Positions 34,500 to 45,974 are shown, counted from the first letter of the stretch. The stretch: 64,000 bases of DNA from Agrostemma githago (GCA_958450325.1 OY288250.1:41886683-41950682); one strand, 5' to 3'. Notes: generated by a model from the letters alone, not told the origin. Translations and numbers: made by a program.

Positions 34500-35843
34500 C
34501 AAGTAATCTAATGCATATACTCAAAAACAAATATATACTCTAAAAATTCTGAAATTTTGAAATATATACTCTATTTTAACAATCCAATTCAGTTACTCCA
34601 ACATAGATATTAAAGTACTGCAGCATACATATTCAAGTACTCCAATTTATACATACTAAGTACTCCAATTACTCCAACATTATACTCAATTATTCCAACA
34701 CATATAATCAAGTATTCCAACATACATATTCAAGTATTCCAGCACATATATATTCCAACATACTAAGTACTCTAACATATATACTCAGTTACTCCAACAC
34801 ATATATTCAGCTATTCCAACACATATATTCAATTACTCTATAAAATTCTGAGATACGTGTGCTCAAGTACTCCAATTACTCCAACATATATACTCAGTTA
34901 CTCCAACACATATATTCAACTATTCCAACATATATATTCAAGTACTCTATAAAATTCTGAGATACGTATAATCAGTACTCTAATTACTTCAACATATATA
35001 CTCAGTTACTCCAACACATATATTCAACTATTTCAACACATATATTCAAGTATTCCAACACATATGTTCAATTACTCTGTAAAATTCTGATATACGTATA
35101 CTTAAGTACTCCAATTACTCCAACATATATACTCAGTTACTCCAACACATATATTCAACTATTCCAACATACATATTCAACTATTCCAACATATATATTC
35201 AAATACTCTATAAATTCTGAGATTACCTTCAAGTTAATTCATGTCTTCTATGTTGAAATAGAAATTCATCATAAAGAATTCTGGAAAAACGAATATATGT
35301 TCATCAACAACGAATAGTTATTCAAAAACGAATATATGTCGTGATAAATTATCGTAAAAAACGAATAGGTATTGAAGTATAACGATATTACCTTCATGTT
35401 CATCAATAATAGGTTCACGCTCAGTGGAATTCATTCTCATTAAAAACGAATTTTGTACGAAATTTCTCGAAAATTGAATGAAATGAACGGTTTTCTGAAA
35501 AATTGAACGAATTGAATGAAATAATCTACAATCAAATCTTACGATTGAGCAATAGGACCATACGATTGAGCAATTTTCTGGTTATTTAGACGTTTCAATT
35601 TGAATGATAAGATCAATTTTTGAGAGGAAGAATTTTGAGAAATTTTTTGGGGGTTTTACGTAACCCTAAAGACAAAGAGAGGAGAGAGAAAAAAAGGAGA
35701 AAGAAAGAGAGGAGAGATGGAAGGTTTTTTGGGAGGGTTTTTGTTATCTTTTGGGGATAAATCTTGACCCTCGATCTTGTAAGATCTAACGGACCTGATT
35801 GTTAGCGTATTTACACCAAATTTGATGTTTACACCAAATCCCA

Positions 35844-35845
<2 letters not shown>
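34500..35845. repeat. Right long TIR of the MULE with promoter-proximal exons
   Basis: Mirror of 22853-23810. On the minus strand it holds a start codon at 35440 (exon 35440-35392, MNSTEREPIIDEHE, then a GTAATA donor) and a second block after TTTTTCCAG (AATTCTTTATGATGAATTTC). A minisatellite (34590-35215) follows, probably inside the intron before the exon at 34442. The outer 250 bases are rich in purines on the plus strand (AGAGAGGAGAGAG), a plausible leader. Confidence 0.72.
34590..35215. repeat. 22-bp minisatellite in right TIR
   Basis: Many units of CTCCAACACATATATTCAAC and relatives, complementary to the left array at 23467-23805 but roughly twice as long, so the two arms expanded independently. 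Confidence 0.88.

Positions 35846-35891
<46 letters not shown>
35846..35891. repeat. (TA)n microsatellite between two TIR elements
   Basis: 23 TA units abut the right end of the MULE and the left end of the next TIR element. Confidence 0.97.
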
Positions 35892-35894
<3 letters not shown>

Positions 35895-38144
35895 GTGGGA
35901 TCAGGTGAGTCCACTTATATATGTTGAGTCCGTAAGTCCCCATCTTAGCCCTTGATTCAAGGTTAGATTAATGGACAAGATTTGATCTCATAATTAAGGA
36001 AATAACTAACAAATCTGGTAAATATATCATTTTTCTCTCTCCTCCTTAATTATCTCAATGCAAATCTTTTCTCTCTCTTATCAATCTTTTTAAATGTCTT
36101 TTTCTCTCACACAACAAGTTTTTTCAAAATTAAGTTTTTTTTCATTTTCACCAAAAAATCATCAATTTCCTACTGCCATTGTACGTATGTTACTATGTTA
36201 CTGCCATAATCCATAAACTATGTTACTTTAACTCATATAACGTGTTACTTTAATTCATGAACTGTGTTACTTTAACTCATAAAATCTGTTACGTTGTTTA
36301 ATATATTCTCTTGCAAAAACTATTACTCTAACTCATACAATGTGTTACTCTAATTCATGAACTGTGTTACTTTAACTCATAAAATCTGTTACGTTGCATA
36401 GTCTCTTGCAAAAACTGTTACTCTAACTCATACAATGTTTTACTTTAATTCATGAACTGTGTTACTTTAACTCATAAAATCAGTTACGTTGCATAGCAGT
36501 CTCTTGCAAAAACAGGAGTTCCAATTAACAAAAAGAACAATGTTTGTTTTTATTAAGATACTCCAAAACAAAAAGTGGTACAAGATTCCAACTAAATCAA
36601 CTCCATTACAATTCCAATGTTTCACATTTGTTACTCATAATGTCCTACTTATAATTATGCTTCTTCTTCATCCTTCTCGTTCTCTCCGTCTTCTTCTTTT
36701 TCATCTTCTTCATCGTCATCTCAGAAGCTTTGATTTAATCTCAACACCGCACAATGGAGGAAACTCTCACCAACATCCTTACATCATTCATGTGGATTAA
36801 AGTAACAGATAACAAGAGTTAAAGTAACAGATGAAGTGCATTGAAGTAACATTGAATTAAATTAACTGATTATGCTTATACACCAGGTATAAAGTAACAG
36901 AGGTCAGACATTAAAGTAACAGATAGTATGAATTAAAGTAACAGATAATGTTCATTAAAATAACACCAGATATAAGTTAGTGTAAAAAATTCATATAATG
37001 ATAAAAAAGGATAGTATGACGCAATATCTTACTCTTTGATATTGTTTTCTATTTTGAAGTCATCACGTCCTATAATTATAGGGAGTAGTATTTTTTTTTC
37101 TTTTTTTTTATATGGCGTTACTCTTTGATATTGTTTCCTATTTTGGTGGCAATCACGTCCCATTACTATAGGAAACATTATATTTTTTTTTTTTTTTAAT
37201 ATGGCAGTTTCCTAAATTCTTAGGACACTACAATGCCCTACAATAACAGATGAAAAACACTAAAGTAACAATTGGAGTGTATTAAAATAACACGACATAT
37301 AAAGTAACAGATGGTAGACATTAAAGTAACAGATGCTCTATACTAAAGTAACAACTGGAGTGTGTTAAAGTAACACGACATATAAAGTAACAGATGGTAG
37401 ACATTAAAGTAACAGATGCTCTACACTAAAGTAACGCAGTATATGAACTACAATAACTCAATATATTGTAAACGTAAAAACTAATAATTGAGTAGCATCT
37501 TAATGACTTCCATGGCGATTCCAGTACAAATTACAAAACATATATACTCACCGTTTGTGTGTTTTACGATTTGCATATGAATCTATGATGAATAACATGA
37601 CCATGAAAACAATATCAACATGAAAATTGACGCAAAATATGAATGACACGACCATGAAAACAATATCAACATGAAAATTGACGCAAAACATGAACACAAA
37701 TTGACGCAAATTAATCAAGATAATGAATAAAAATTGACGCAAAACATGAAAGCAATATCGAAACTCACCAATGTTATACTCGATGAATTGCTTATTAACC
37801 GTTAATGAAGATGTCGCGATTATTGAATTCATAGTAACGAAATTTCGAGCACATATTTGATTGAATGAATGAACGTGATGATCGATGAGAGCGTTTTTTT
37901 TAAGGTTTTGATGAAACTGTAAATGAACGTAAATGAATGAATGAATGAATGAGTAATGATTGTGATTATGGGAGTTATTGTTTTCTAAAATCATGGGAGT
38001 TATTTTAGGATACTAAATCTTCCTCTTTTTTTTTTTTAAATACAAAATATTAGGATGCATCTTGTCCATCCATCCTCATCCCATCCGTTGGATGGGATGA
38101 GGACTTAGGGACTCAACATATATAAGGGAACTCATTAGAACCCA
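35892..38144. mobile_element. TIR element between microsatellites, non-coding
   Basis: The left end (GAAGTGGGATCAGGTGAGTC ... TTATATATGTTGAGTCCGTA) mirrors the right end, whose complement reads GATGGGTTCTAATGAGTTCC ... TTATATATGTTGAGTCCCTA. The match extends about 48 bases with gaps and mismatches. The interior has GTTACTTTAACTCATAAAAT repeats on the left (36180-36490) and complementary AAAGTAACAGATG repeats on the right (36800-37440), so the repeats are also inverted. No transposase frame. Flanked by (TA)n on the left and (CT)n(TA)n on the right. Family not identified; Mutator-like by analogy with its neighbour. Confidence 0.68.

Positions 38145-38203
<59 letters not shown>
38145..38203. repeat. 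(CT)n(TA)n microsatellite
   Basis: About 9 CT units then about 20 TA units. It is the mirror image of the (TA)n(GA)n tract at 22527-22631 and closes the chain of TIR elements. Confidence 0.96.
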
Positions 38204-38207
<4 letters not shown>

Positions 38208-39667
38208 TTGAGTGATTAAATCAGTATAAGGAACACTTACCTGCAGATTCTTAACGACTTCCATAAACTTACCGAACTATTGATCAAGCTTTGTCTTACG
38301 CTGTCGGTGGGGAAATGGAAGCATGATCGGAAATTGCAGGCTCCTTGACTTGAGACGAGGCTGCTTAAGAAGATTTAGCACCCTTGGTTGAAGGCGGGAG
38401 AGGAACGACCATTGGTTCACGCGTTACAGGCTCCACTCGATCGAGTCCATGCTGACTCGGTCGAGTGTCACCATACTCGATCGAGTCACCTGTAGGCACT
38501 CGATCGAGTGGTATTACCGGGGAGCTACTGGTCGATTTTGGAGGGTCTACTCGATCGAGTGGGCTGACACCACTCAGTCGAGTAACCTCCAACCCGATCG
38601 AGTCTGACGTGACTCAGAGGAGTGAGCTATTTGACTGCTCTATGCCGATTTTTAGTGGGTCTACTCGATCGTGTGATGTGGTGTTGCTCGATCGAGTAGC
38701 CTCAATTCGTGGCGTACTCAAAGCTTCTTCAGCAAGCTCTTGCTTCTCTAACTCGGTTTCATCAACCACAACATATTCCTCGGGCATTTTCGGACCTTCA
38801 TAATGAGTTCCGCTTCTCAATATTATCGCATTGGCTTGCTCGTGCGATTGTTCGCCTGGAGGAGGTAGAGTACCCGGTGGCCTAGCTTGCTTTTGGGCGG
38901 TAAGTTGTGCTACTTGGGTATCTAGGATCTTGTTATGGGCAAGTATCTGATTAATTTGGGTTTCTTGCTTGTTATGAGCTTGGATACCTTGCATCATTAA
39001 AGCTTTGATCTCTGCATACTCGGTATTGGTTGGAGCTTGATCTTGGGTTTGGTTTTGTGGGATCGGTTGGAATTGTTGTTGGTTCCCCCACCCTTGTTGG
39101 TTACCCCAAGGTTGGTTATTCCCCCACTATTGGTTACCCCAATTTTGTTGCCCTCCTTGGAATTGTTGTCGGTTATTGTTTTGGGAGGGTCGGTTATGGG
39201 GTGCTACATAAGGGACGGTTTTGTTACCACCGGGTGGTGGTGGGTTAAGCACGTTTTGGCTCCTATAGGACAACAAGGACTTGTCATAGCCCGGTTGGTT
39301 CATGTATGGGAGGTGTGGTCTCATGGATTGGAATGCATTCGCCGTTTCTAAACTTACACACTCTCGGGCATAATGACCCGTAATCCCACAATTCTCACAA
39401 ACTACCTCAGACATTGCATTCACTATGTACATACCGCCTTGTTGTTGTTGTTGTTGTTGTTGTTGGTTTTGGGTTCTAGCAAGCTCCATGGTATCAATCC
39501 GCTTAGTTAAAGCGGCTAGGTGGCTAACTATGGCATTTGATGACTCGGAGTCACCAATATTTCCTCGGCTGTTACCTTGTGGATTTCCCCAACGTGAGTG
39601 ATGAGTTGCCATATCTTCAATTAGCTTCCACGCTTTATCATCATCAACGTTGTTTTGAAACCTACCA
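38204..39667 (-). pseudogene. Athila-like gypsy gag, decayed and truncated at both ends
   Basis: From 39667 downward: DDDKAWKLIEDMATHHSRW, a Gln run, the zinc knuckle CENCGITGHYARECVS (CX2CX4HX4C), a WGNQ-rich linker, AIILRSGTHYEGP (the RSG motif between gag and protease in Athila), then a region with repeated LDRV, and FGKFMEVVKNLQ near 38264, which matches the block before Athila protease. Stops occur at 39127-39129, 38614-38616 and near 38365 and 38290, with a frameshift between the last two. The N-terminus is cut by the LTR element at 39668 and the C-terminus by the TA tract. It is probably the gag of the element whose LTR lies at 9845-21799. No pol is found. Confidence 0.85.
38430..38705. 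repeat. CTCGATCGAGT palindromes inside the gag coding region
   Basis: About nine copies (CTCGATCGAGT, CTCGGTCGAGT, CCGATCGAGT, CTCGATCGTGT). On the coding strand several are read as Leu-Asp-Arg-Val. The same motif is found in the LTR of the presumed same element. Confidence 0.85.
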
Positions 39668-39987
39668 TGATAAATGTGTTTTGTAGTGCTTATTCCTTGT
39701 GTTTGGTCCCGGTTTCTCTTGTGGAATCGCTCTTTGGAGCGGTTTTGAGGCTACTTACGCTTCTTCTAGTTTATTTTAGGTTCCTAAGACCAATCTTGGA
39801 GAAATGGAACGATTCCGACTCGTTTCCGACACATTTGGATTAAGCGAAGAGAAGCGACGATCACTCGGTAGCTTAGACTCAATCCCGAGACCTTGGGACC
39901 CAATCCCGAGCACCGAGAAACGATAAGAAGCCTATGAAGAGCAAGTAGGAACCTATAAGATCTTATTTGAAGCCTACATGACCCATC

Positions 39988-40130
39988 CCGGTCGGGATTG
40001 CATCCATCACGACCGGGAAGAAGCAGGAAAGCAAACAGACGCTTCTGAAGGCCATCCTGGTCGGGATCAGCCCCATCCCGATCGGGACCAACCCATCCCG
40101 GTTGGGATCAGCCCCATCCCGGTCGGGAAG
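39988..40130. repeat. CCCGGTCGGGA palindrome cluster
   Basis: Six copies within 145 bases: TCCCGGTCGGGA, TCACGACCGGGA, TCCTGGTCGGGA, TCCCGATCGGGA, TCCCGGTTGGGA and TCCCGGTCGGGA. Located about 50-200 bases upstream of the TATA box. Confidence 0.88.
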
Positions 40131-40182
40131 GGCCCAGTTCGGGGCTGTCTTCGATTTTTCCGCCTCCTTCACTCGTGAAACC

Positions 40183-40191
40183 CTATAAATA
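40183..40191 (+). promoter_or_regulatory. TATA box of Asp-primed element LTR
   Basis: AAACCCTATAAATACCCCCC, followed by CTTGTATTG as in the other LTRs of this family. Confidence 0.6.
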
Positions 40192-41221
40192 CCCCCCTTC
40201 TTGTATTGTTTAAGGACCATACCTTACTCTACCTTAGATTCATGAAACCCTAGACTACTTTAGGTTAGATTAGCTTAGATTAGTGGAGATTAGCTTAATA
40301 CCTCCTTAATTACTCCTTAATCTTAGCTTATTCATAGTTAGTTCTTGTGTAATTGAAGATCTATTGAAGAATTCTTTTCCATTGACAACATTGAAGATAC
40401 TTCTTGGGTTGATTTTATACAAGATTCAATCTTTTGCCTTTCATTTGTGTTTGGTATAATTTCTCTTCTCTTTAATCTTCTTTACTTTAGTTTTCTCTTG
40501 TTTATGTTCTTGTTTGATAATACTCAATCTCATATCATGAACCTTCATTGTTATGCTTGTTTTGTGATGTGTGTTGTGGTTGTCATCTTGAATATGAGTG
40601 AGTAGTCTTCTTGCTAGGATTAGGAGGGGAATTGGGTGCTTTCATGAGTGATTAAGGGTTTGTTTAGATTGTTGGTGGAAGTTTTGGTTGCTTCTTAGTT
40701 ATATGCATAGGTCATGTTTGATGTAATGCTTGAATGACTTGTAGTTGCAAATGCATGTTTTCTTGCCTTTTTCTTGTGGCCTTGTATGTTGCTAGGATGG
40801 GTTCTTGCGCAAGAGCGAGAAATCTCTAGGTCAGTTTAGGAGCGAGAGCCCGGATTATACCTAGATAGCTTGACTACCTCCTCACCTTTACTCTTCCTTG
40901 ATCATCTCATCACCCTTGAACCCAACCTAATCCTAGTCCTTTTCCTATTGTATTCTCCATCCTTTTAGTCATTGTTTCTCTAGTTAGTTGAATCCTTTAG
41001 CTTTAGTTGTCATACTTAGTTCATTTCTAGTCATAGTTATATCCCCTTTCATTGTTCTAGCTTTGTTTAGCTTAGTTGACCTAGTCTTGTATTTGGGGTG
41101 ACCTTAGTCTAGACGCCTCTTACCGTCCCCGTGGATTCAACCCGCCTTGCCCTATCTACCCAGTTAGGATTAGTTGGTTTTATTTGTTGGTAGGATTGAC
41201 GGCAAATCCTCACCATCAATT

Positions 41222-41238
41222 TGGCGCGTTGCCGGGGA
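41222..41238 (+). other. Primer binding site (tRNA-Asp)
   Basis: TGGCGCGTTGCCGGGGA lies three bases after the LTR. It matches the tRNA-Asp 3' end with one missing C. Complementarity ends soon after, in contrast to the 47-nt site at 27565. Confidence 0.88.
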
Positions 41239-41571
41239 CGGTGCTAGTTTAGACTTTGTTTGCTTTTTTACTTGACTTTGTCTTTGTTTTTGTGTTTTTC
41301 TTTGTTCTCTTTTGCTTCTTGTGTGTGTGAAGTTTATTTCCTTCTTGTCTAGTGCCCAAAAAGCACTAGACTTCTCACGTTTGCTCCTAGTCCACAGTTT
41401 ATGCCTAGAGGTGGTTTCCGTCCTCATATGTTTACAACTTAGAGCCGCATCAACGGATGGTTGCTAGATTGAGAGGTCCTCAACCGGGTACGAGCCACAA
41501 TTTTCGAGCAAAACTTGAGGATTGATCTAAACTCCCCACATATAGAACCCACCATAATTTCCTCTCCCTCT

Positions 41572-42831
41572 ATGAATCAAGAATACGCCATGACGTCTCC
41601 TAACTATTATCAAGCTTCATGGAGTAATCAAGAAACCCGTGAGTACGAGTTTCAAAGACATAGAGATGGCTTCCAATAAGTGAATGCTTATCAATCCTAT
41701 GATCATGGTGGCTATTACTCAAGATATCATTGTGAACCCACGATGTTTCATCATGTTTCTTCACATGGAAGCCAATTTCCCCAAAACCCACCATATTACC
41801 CTTCACCTCAACCACATTATGAGCTCCAAAACCCACAATACTACCGATTATCTCAACCTCACTACCAACAATATGATGCCCCACCCCTTGGGCATCATCA
41901 AGATTTTCAAGTAGCATTACAAGACCCCAATGACCACCAAATGCCCAACTTGGAGTTATTTCAATCGATTCTTCAAATGCAAAAGAGCCAACAAGAAATG
42001 GTCATCCAAATGCAAAAGGACCAATATGAAATCATGGACCAAATTCATAGGGAAAATGAGGCGATTGATGCTCGATTAAATGCTATAGCGGCTAAAACCG
42101 TAATGTTTTTAACCCGAACGTCACAACTTGACGAAGGGTGCTCACTTGAGCAAGAGGAGCAACCCATTCATGAAGCCGCCGATGAAGTCCCTTTGGAAAG
42201 AGAAACTTTCTATGAAGAACCTCAATTGTCTACCCGAGAAGAGACGAATGAGGAAATGACCCTTGGTGAAGACATTGTTGGTGAAGCATTGGATGAGGTT
42301 AATGAGTTGAATGAGGTGGTAGAAGTTGTGAAGTCGTTGGGTGGAAATGATGAGCTCAAGTTACCCTCGTGCGAAAATGTGGAAGAACATCATGAGCCTC
42401 CTGCAAGTAAGCGAACCTATGGTTTGGAAGAGAATGAAACCGCCGGTAGAAGTTTCAATTCTCTCCTTCAAGATGATGCGGGGACAAGTGATATTTTGAG
42501 ACTTGAAGATGAGGAACCACAACCTGAGGAAGATATGAAGGTGTGCAATAGGAAAATGGGGCCAAAACCGCTTTTTGTGCCTCATGTTAAATATATGAGG
42601 CTTGCTTGTGGTTGGAGACGGTGCTTAGGGAGGAAGAGGTCAATAAAGATAGTAGGTTGGAAAGACCCCGGAGACCACATCAAAGATGACATTGGGTCTT
42701 CAGATGACTACTTCTCGCTTCCGACTTGGAGGCTTTGGAGGATAGATTGGCTCGGGTACTCAATGAGCCCTCATTATGATGTGGCTCGAGCATTTGACTT
42801 GCTCCTCCGAGCCCATGAGGGCTATGGTTAG
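41572..42831 (+). pseudogene. Unrecognised Gln/Tyr-rich ORF of the non-autonomous element
   Basis: The frame opens with ATG at 41572 (MNQEYAMTSPNYYQAS), meets a TAA at 41677-41679, then stays open to a TAG at 42829, about 420 codons in all. The N-terminal third is rich in Tyr, His, Pro and Gln (NPPYYPSPQPHYELQ). Next comes a Gln/Met helical segment (about 110-150, QMQKSQQEMVIQMQKDQYEI) that should form a coiled coil, then an acidic Glu-rich stretch, and a basic C-terminal part with KPLFVPHVKYMRLACGWRRC. No zinc knuckle, protease or polymerase motif. Position just after the primer site suggests a gag-like or element-specific protein. I do not recognise the family. Confidence 0.6.
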
Positions 42832-44170
42832 TAGTGAAGAGTCCACCATCATCGGTTTGACGGAGTTCCTCAAGAACCGTCATGTTGTATATTCCTCTTT
42901 CCTCCTCTTTTGAGTTTTTGTGTTTGTATTTGTGTGATTTGTGAGTTTGATTCTAGGATTTGTATGTTTTGTGAAATTCTTGTAATTTGGTATTTGGATG
43001 AGAGATGTGAGGGAGGAATATTTGATGATGTTTATTGAGTTCACTTGATAGGTTGATAGTGAAGATGAAGTTTTGAGAGGAGTTATGGATGATAGAAGCT
43101 TTGGAGTTTGGAGGAGGTCGGTTTATGAGCTTGGTTCAAGCCTTTGCATCCGAGGTATTATTTGGGTGAAAGACTTGGTGAAATCAAAGAGAATAAAGAA
43201 CTAGAGAGGTGTCAGGACCTAGATGAAGCCCTCACGACCATGACGAGTTGTGCTTTAAAAGACCGCTTACTGATATGCCTTCCCGACCGGGAGCAAAGTC
43301 TTCCCGGCCGGGATGACGTCTTCCCGACCGTGATGGGGCCGTCACGACCGGGAAGGACCTCAGCAAGCCTCATTTGCCTTCTCTTCTTTATTTAAGCCCC
43401 ACCCAACCACTTTATACCCCCTCCCAACCTCCCTACTCACTTTATCCTCTATCATTTCATCCCTTGCACTTAATTTATACACATTAATCTCATCTTCTCT
43501 TCACTATACACCGACTTTCCCCTCAAATCCCACCCTCATTATATCAATGCAAGCCTAGTACTTCAACCATGCAACCACATTGAGAAAGAAGAGGAATAAC
43601 AATGATGAAGACAAGCAAAGTGCCGATATCGAACATTGAAACGATGGAGATTTTTGAGTTGCTAACCATTTGGTAGGCGACTCTACTTTCTTTTCCGTCT
43701 TTTACTGCTAGTTTTTCTTTGTATGTTTCTCTTCCCTTTATCCTTTTTGTGTCATGGTGGCACTCAGGGCCTTTGGTAATTATTGCTCCCGATTCTCATG
43801 ACGTGATTACATCGAGAATCATTTGAAAAATCCAAATTGTCAAATGTTTTCACTTTTTCTTTATCTTTTATTTCCTTTTGGTAGGATTTAGTCGGATTTA
43901 GGCGGAATCCGGGCTAGGCGACTTGATTACACCTAGTCCTCCCCTCCCATTTCCTTTTATTTTCTTCTTTTTATTTCTTCCCCCATCCATATCTTTTCTT
44001 GTCTCGGCCCTTGGTGACTTGATTACACCCCGGCCGGACACATCCTACCCATTCTTCACTTTTATTTTTGATTTTTAGCTTTAATTTTCCCTTTTTCTTT
44101 TCTTTTTAGTGTCTCCACACACTACTGATCGAGCATGAGGACATTGCTCTATTTAAGTGTGGGGGAGCGA
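42832..44170 (+). other. Internal non-coding part with LTR-like palindromes and PPT-like motif
   Basis: No gene seen. A CCCGACCGGGA cluster at 43280-43355 is followed by TTTATTTAAGCC (TATA-like) and a pyrimidine-rich leader-like stretch. This repeats the order of features in the family's U3. At 44140-44170 the GAGCATGAGGACATTGCTC palindrome and AAGTGTGGGGGAG resemble a gypsy 3' end and polypurine tract, although the true 3' LTR is 1.7 kb further on. Confidence 0.5.
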
Positions 44171-45871
44171 TATCTTAGTCTAGTTTAGTTTTATTTTCAT
44201 AGTTTTTTCGAAAAAATTTAAAAATCCCAAAAAATTTGAAAATTTTCATAAAAACCAAAAAGATTTTTCCTTTGAGTCTTTGTGTTGTGTGTTTTGCTCC
44301 CCATTTCCGTGTAGGTTGCTTGATCGCCGTGAGTTTCGGAGAGCTCTTGACATCTGGTAATATCCTTTCATTTCTTTCTCCTTTTTCCTTTTTTTTGGTG
44401 TTTGGAGGATGTTTTGTGATGATGTGTGCTCGGGTGGAGCTTTTTGGAGTTTGTGGTTGATACGGTTGCTTGTTTGGAAGTTCGGGGTGGTTTTTGTTCA
44501 TTCTTTTTGTGTGTGTTTGTTTTGTTTATCTCGTTTTCTTTCGTCTTTATTTTGTCTTGTATAGTTTGTGAATCTAGTGTAGAATTTTTTTCAAAAACCC
44601 GGTTTTGAAGCTAGTGCGCAAGTGTTTACTTTCCCTTTCTAGTGGTATGAATCGAGTCTTGGACTTTAGTCTAGTAGAATGACTTTAAATTAATAGTTTC
44701 ATTGGTTCTTTACCTTATGTCCACCTAGTCTACTAAGGATTTACTACGGGATTTGTATTTTGACCATTTTGACCACCCACGGAGTGAAAAGGCCTTGATT
44801 GCCGAGTTCCGTCCCTTAGGTAACCATGTTCGAAATTGCTTTGATTAGTCCAAGTTTCCCCTCTTTTTTGTGGGTTCGAAGGGAAGACGTCGTCCCGACT
44901 ACCCATTTCCCTACCTTCTACACATTTTCCACAAATAAGTTGCAACTTGTTGAAGTTTCTTACTTGGTTGTGATTGAATGCCTACAAAACAAAAATCTAG
45001 ACAAAAGGGCAAACCAAGGCAAAAGGAAAGAAAAAAAGAAAGAAAGAAAAGAAAGAAGAAAAAGAAAAGGCACAACAAATCAAAAACAAATACAAAAGAA
45101 GAAAAAGAAGTGGCATAGAAACTCAAAAGCAAAATACAAAAGAAAAATGCCAAAGAAAATCATCTCACAAAAAAATTCTCACTACTCAAAAATAAGCCTT
45201 TTACCGACTATTATCGTGAAGAGCCTATCAAAGGACCGAGTCCCTAGGATGGATGATAGCGGTAATAGTCGGTCTTCCCTCATTTTGCAACCATTATCCA
45301 CCTTTTTACTTGGACTAGTTAGGCTATTTTCGATCATGGGACGACCCTCTTGGCTCATCGCTAAAGGAGGCAAGGTTTCACTTACCTAGAGTGTCGACTA
45401 ACTCCGTGGTTCATCCTTTTTCCATCCCGCCTATCATTCCGTAGTACGTTCTTAGAAGGTTAGGAGGACCTAGGTAAGTTATCAACGTTTTTATTGCTTT
45501 GTTGTCATGCTATTAGGGTTTTGTTCATATCGATTTGTGTTGTTAGCTTGGGAACGTTGTCACCTGCCTTGAGTCCTTAACCGGTGCTTCGTTCACCGCT
45601 TTGTTGAGGGAAGCGGTATTTGTTTCTTTTTGGATGCAACCGATTGTTTTTTTGTTCGTTTGCTTGTTTGTTTGTTTGTTTTTTTGTTTGTTTGTTTGTT
45701 TGTTTTCGTGTTCAGTTGTATCCACAATTTTGTCGCAAGACCTCACTTGCCTTGCGGAGAGCACTTTTCCTCTAAGTGTTCTCGCGTGAGTTGAAAGGGC
45801 GTAGGGTGCGCTAATACCCGCTCGGTTAGTAGTCTAGTTACTTTTAGTTTTTAGTTAATTCGTGCTTACTC
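44171..45871 (+). other. Internal 3' non-coding part of the Asp-primed element
   Basis: No supported gene. Contains an AAAG-rich purine tract (45025-45170), which creates a spurious Lys-rich frame, and a (GTTT)n tract (45655-45708). Ends with the polypurine tract. Confidence 0.5.
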
Positions 45872-45902
45872 GAGGGCGAATAAGGGTTAAGTGTGGGGGA
45901 GT
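45872..45902 (+). other. Polypurine tract of the Asp-primed element
   Basis: TAAGGGTTAAGTGTGGGGGAG immediately before the 3' LTR start TGATAAGTGTG at 45903. Same as at 27612-27635. Confidence 0.85.
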
Positions 45903-45974
45903 TGATAAGTGTGCTTTGTAGTGCTTATTCCTTGTGTTTGGTCCCGGTTTCTCTTGTGGAATCGCTCTTTGGAG
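45903..45974 (+). repeat. Truncated 3' LTR of the Asp-primed element
   Basis: Matches 39668-39740 and stops after CGCTCTTTGGAG. LARD internal sequence follows at once. The junction shares a few bases (GAGTA) with both partners. Confidence 0.85.

Larger units (their letters stand above)
22853..35845 (-). mobile_element. FAR1-type MULE with long inverted repeats, heavily invaded
   Basis: The ends mirror each other: GAATTAGGATTTGGTGTAAA on the left, and the complement of the right end reads GGTGGGATTTGGTGTAAACA. The similarity runs inward about 1 kb (22853 to about 23810, and about 34500 to 35845), with mirrored minisatellites. Minus-strand exons of a FAR1/FHY3-type transposase start inside the right TIR. 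A downstream exon is split by the CACTA element (25603-34282). TA tracts flank both ends, so the usual 9-bp MULE duplication cannot be read. Most of the transposase body is missing, replaced by 24-bp repeats and a Stowaway MITE. Without nested insertions the element would be about 4 kb. Confidence 0.75.
39668..41218 (+). repeat. 5' LTR of the Asp-primed element
   Basis: 1,551 bp, TGATAAATGTG...CACCATCA. TATA CTATAAATA at 40183. Palindrome cluster TCCCGGTCGGGA/TCCCGATCGGGA at 39988-40130 just upstream. Very similar to the solo LTR at 2822-4380. Confidence 0.92.
39668..45974 (+). mobile_element. Asp-primed gypsy element, pol-less, 3' LTR broken
   Basis: 5' LTR 39668-41218, tRNA-Asp primer site at 41222, internal region 41219-45902, polypurine tract, then only the first 72 bases of the 3' LTR (45903-45974) before an abrupt switch to LARD sequence. 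The internal region has one substantial ORF (41572-42831) and no protease, integrase or reverse transcriptase, so the element is non-autonomous. It inserted into the Athila-like gag. The target duplication cannot be checked because the right end is missing. Confidence 0.88.

Noticed and set aside
38645..38803. Plus-strand frame rich in TRSS over the gag region (38465-38803)
   Set aside because: It is the opposite-strand shadow of the Athila gag. The zinc knuckle and RSG motifs place coding on the minus strand.
44826..45389. 187-codon Lys-rich frame, plus strand
   Set aside because: Driven by an AAAG-rich purine tract. No motif, and it lies in the 3' untranslated part of a gypsy element.
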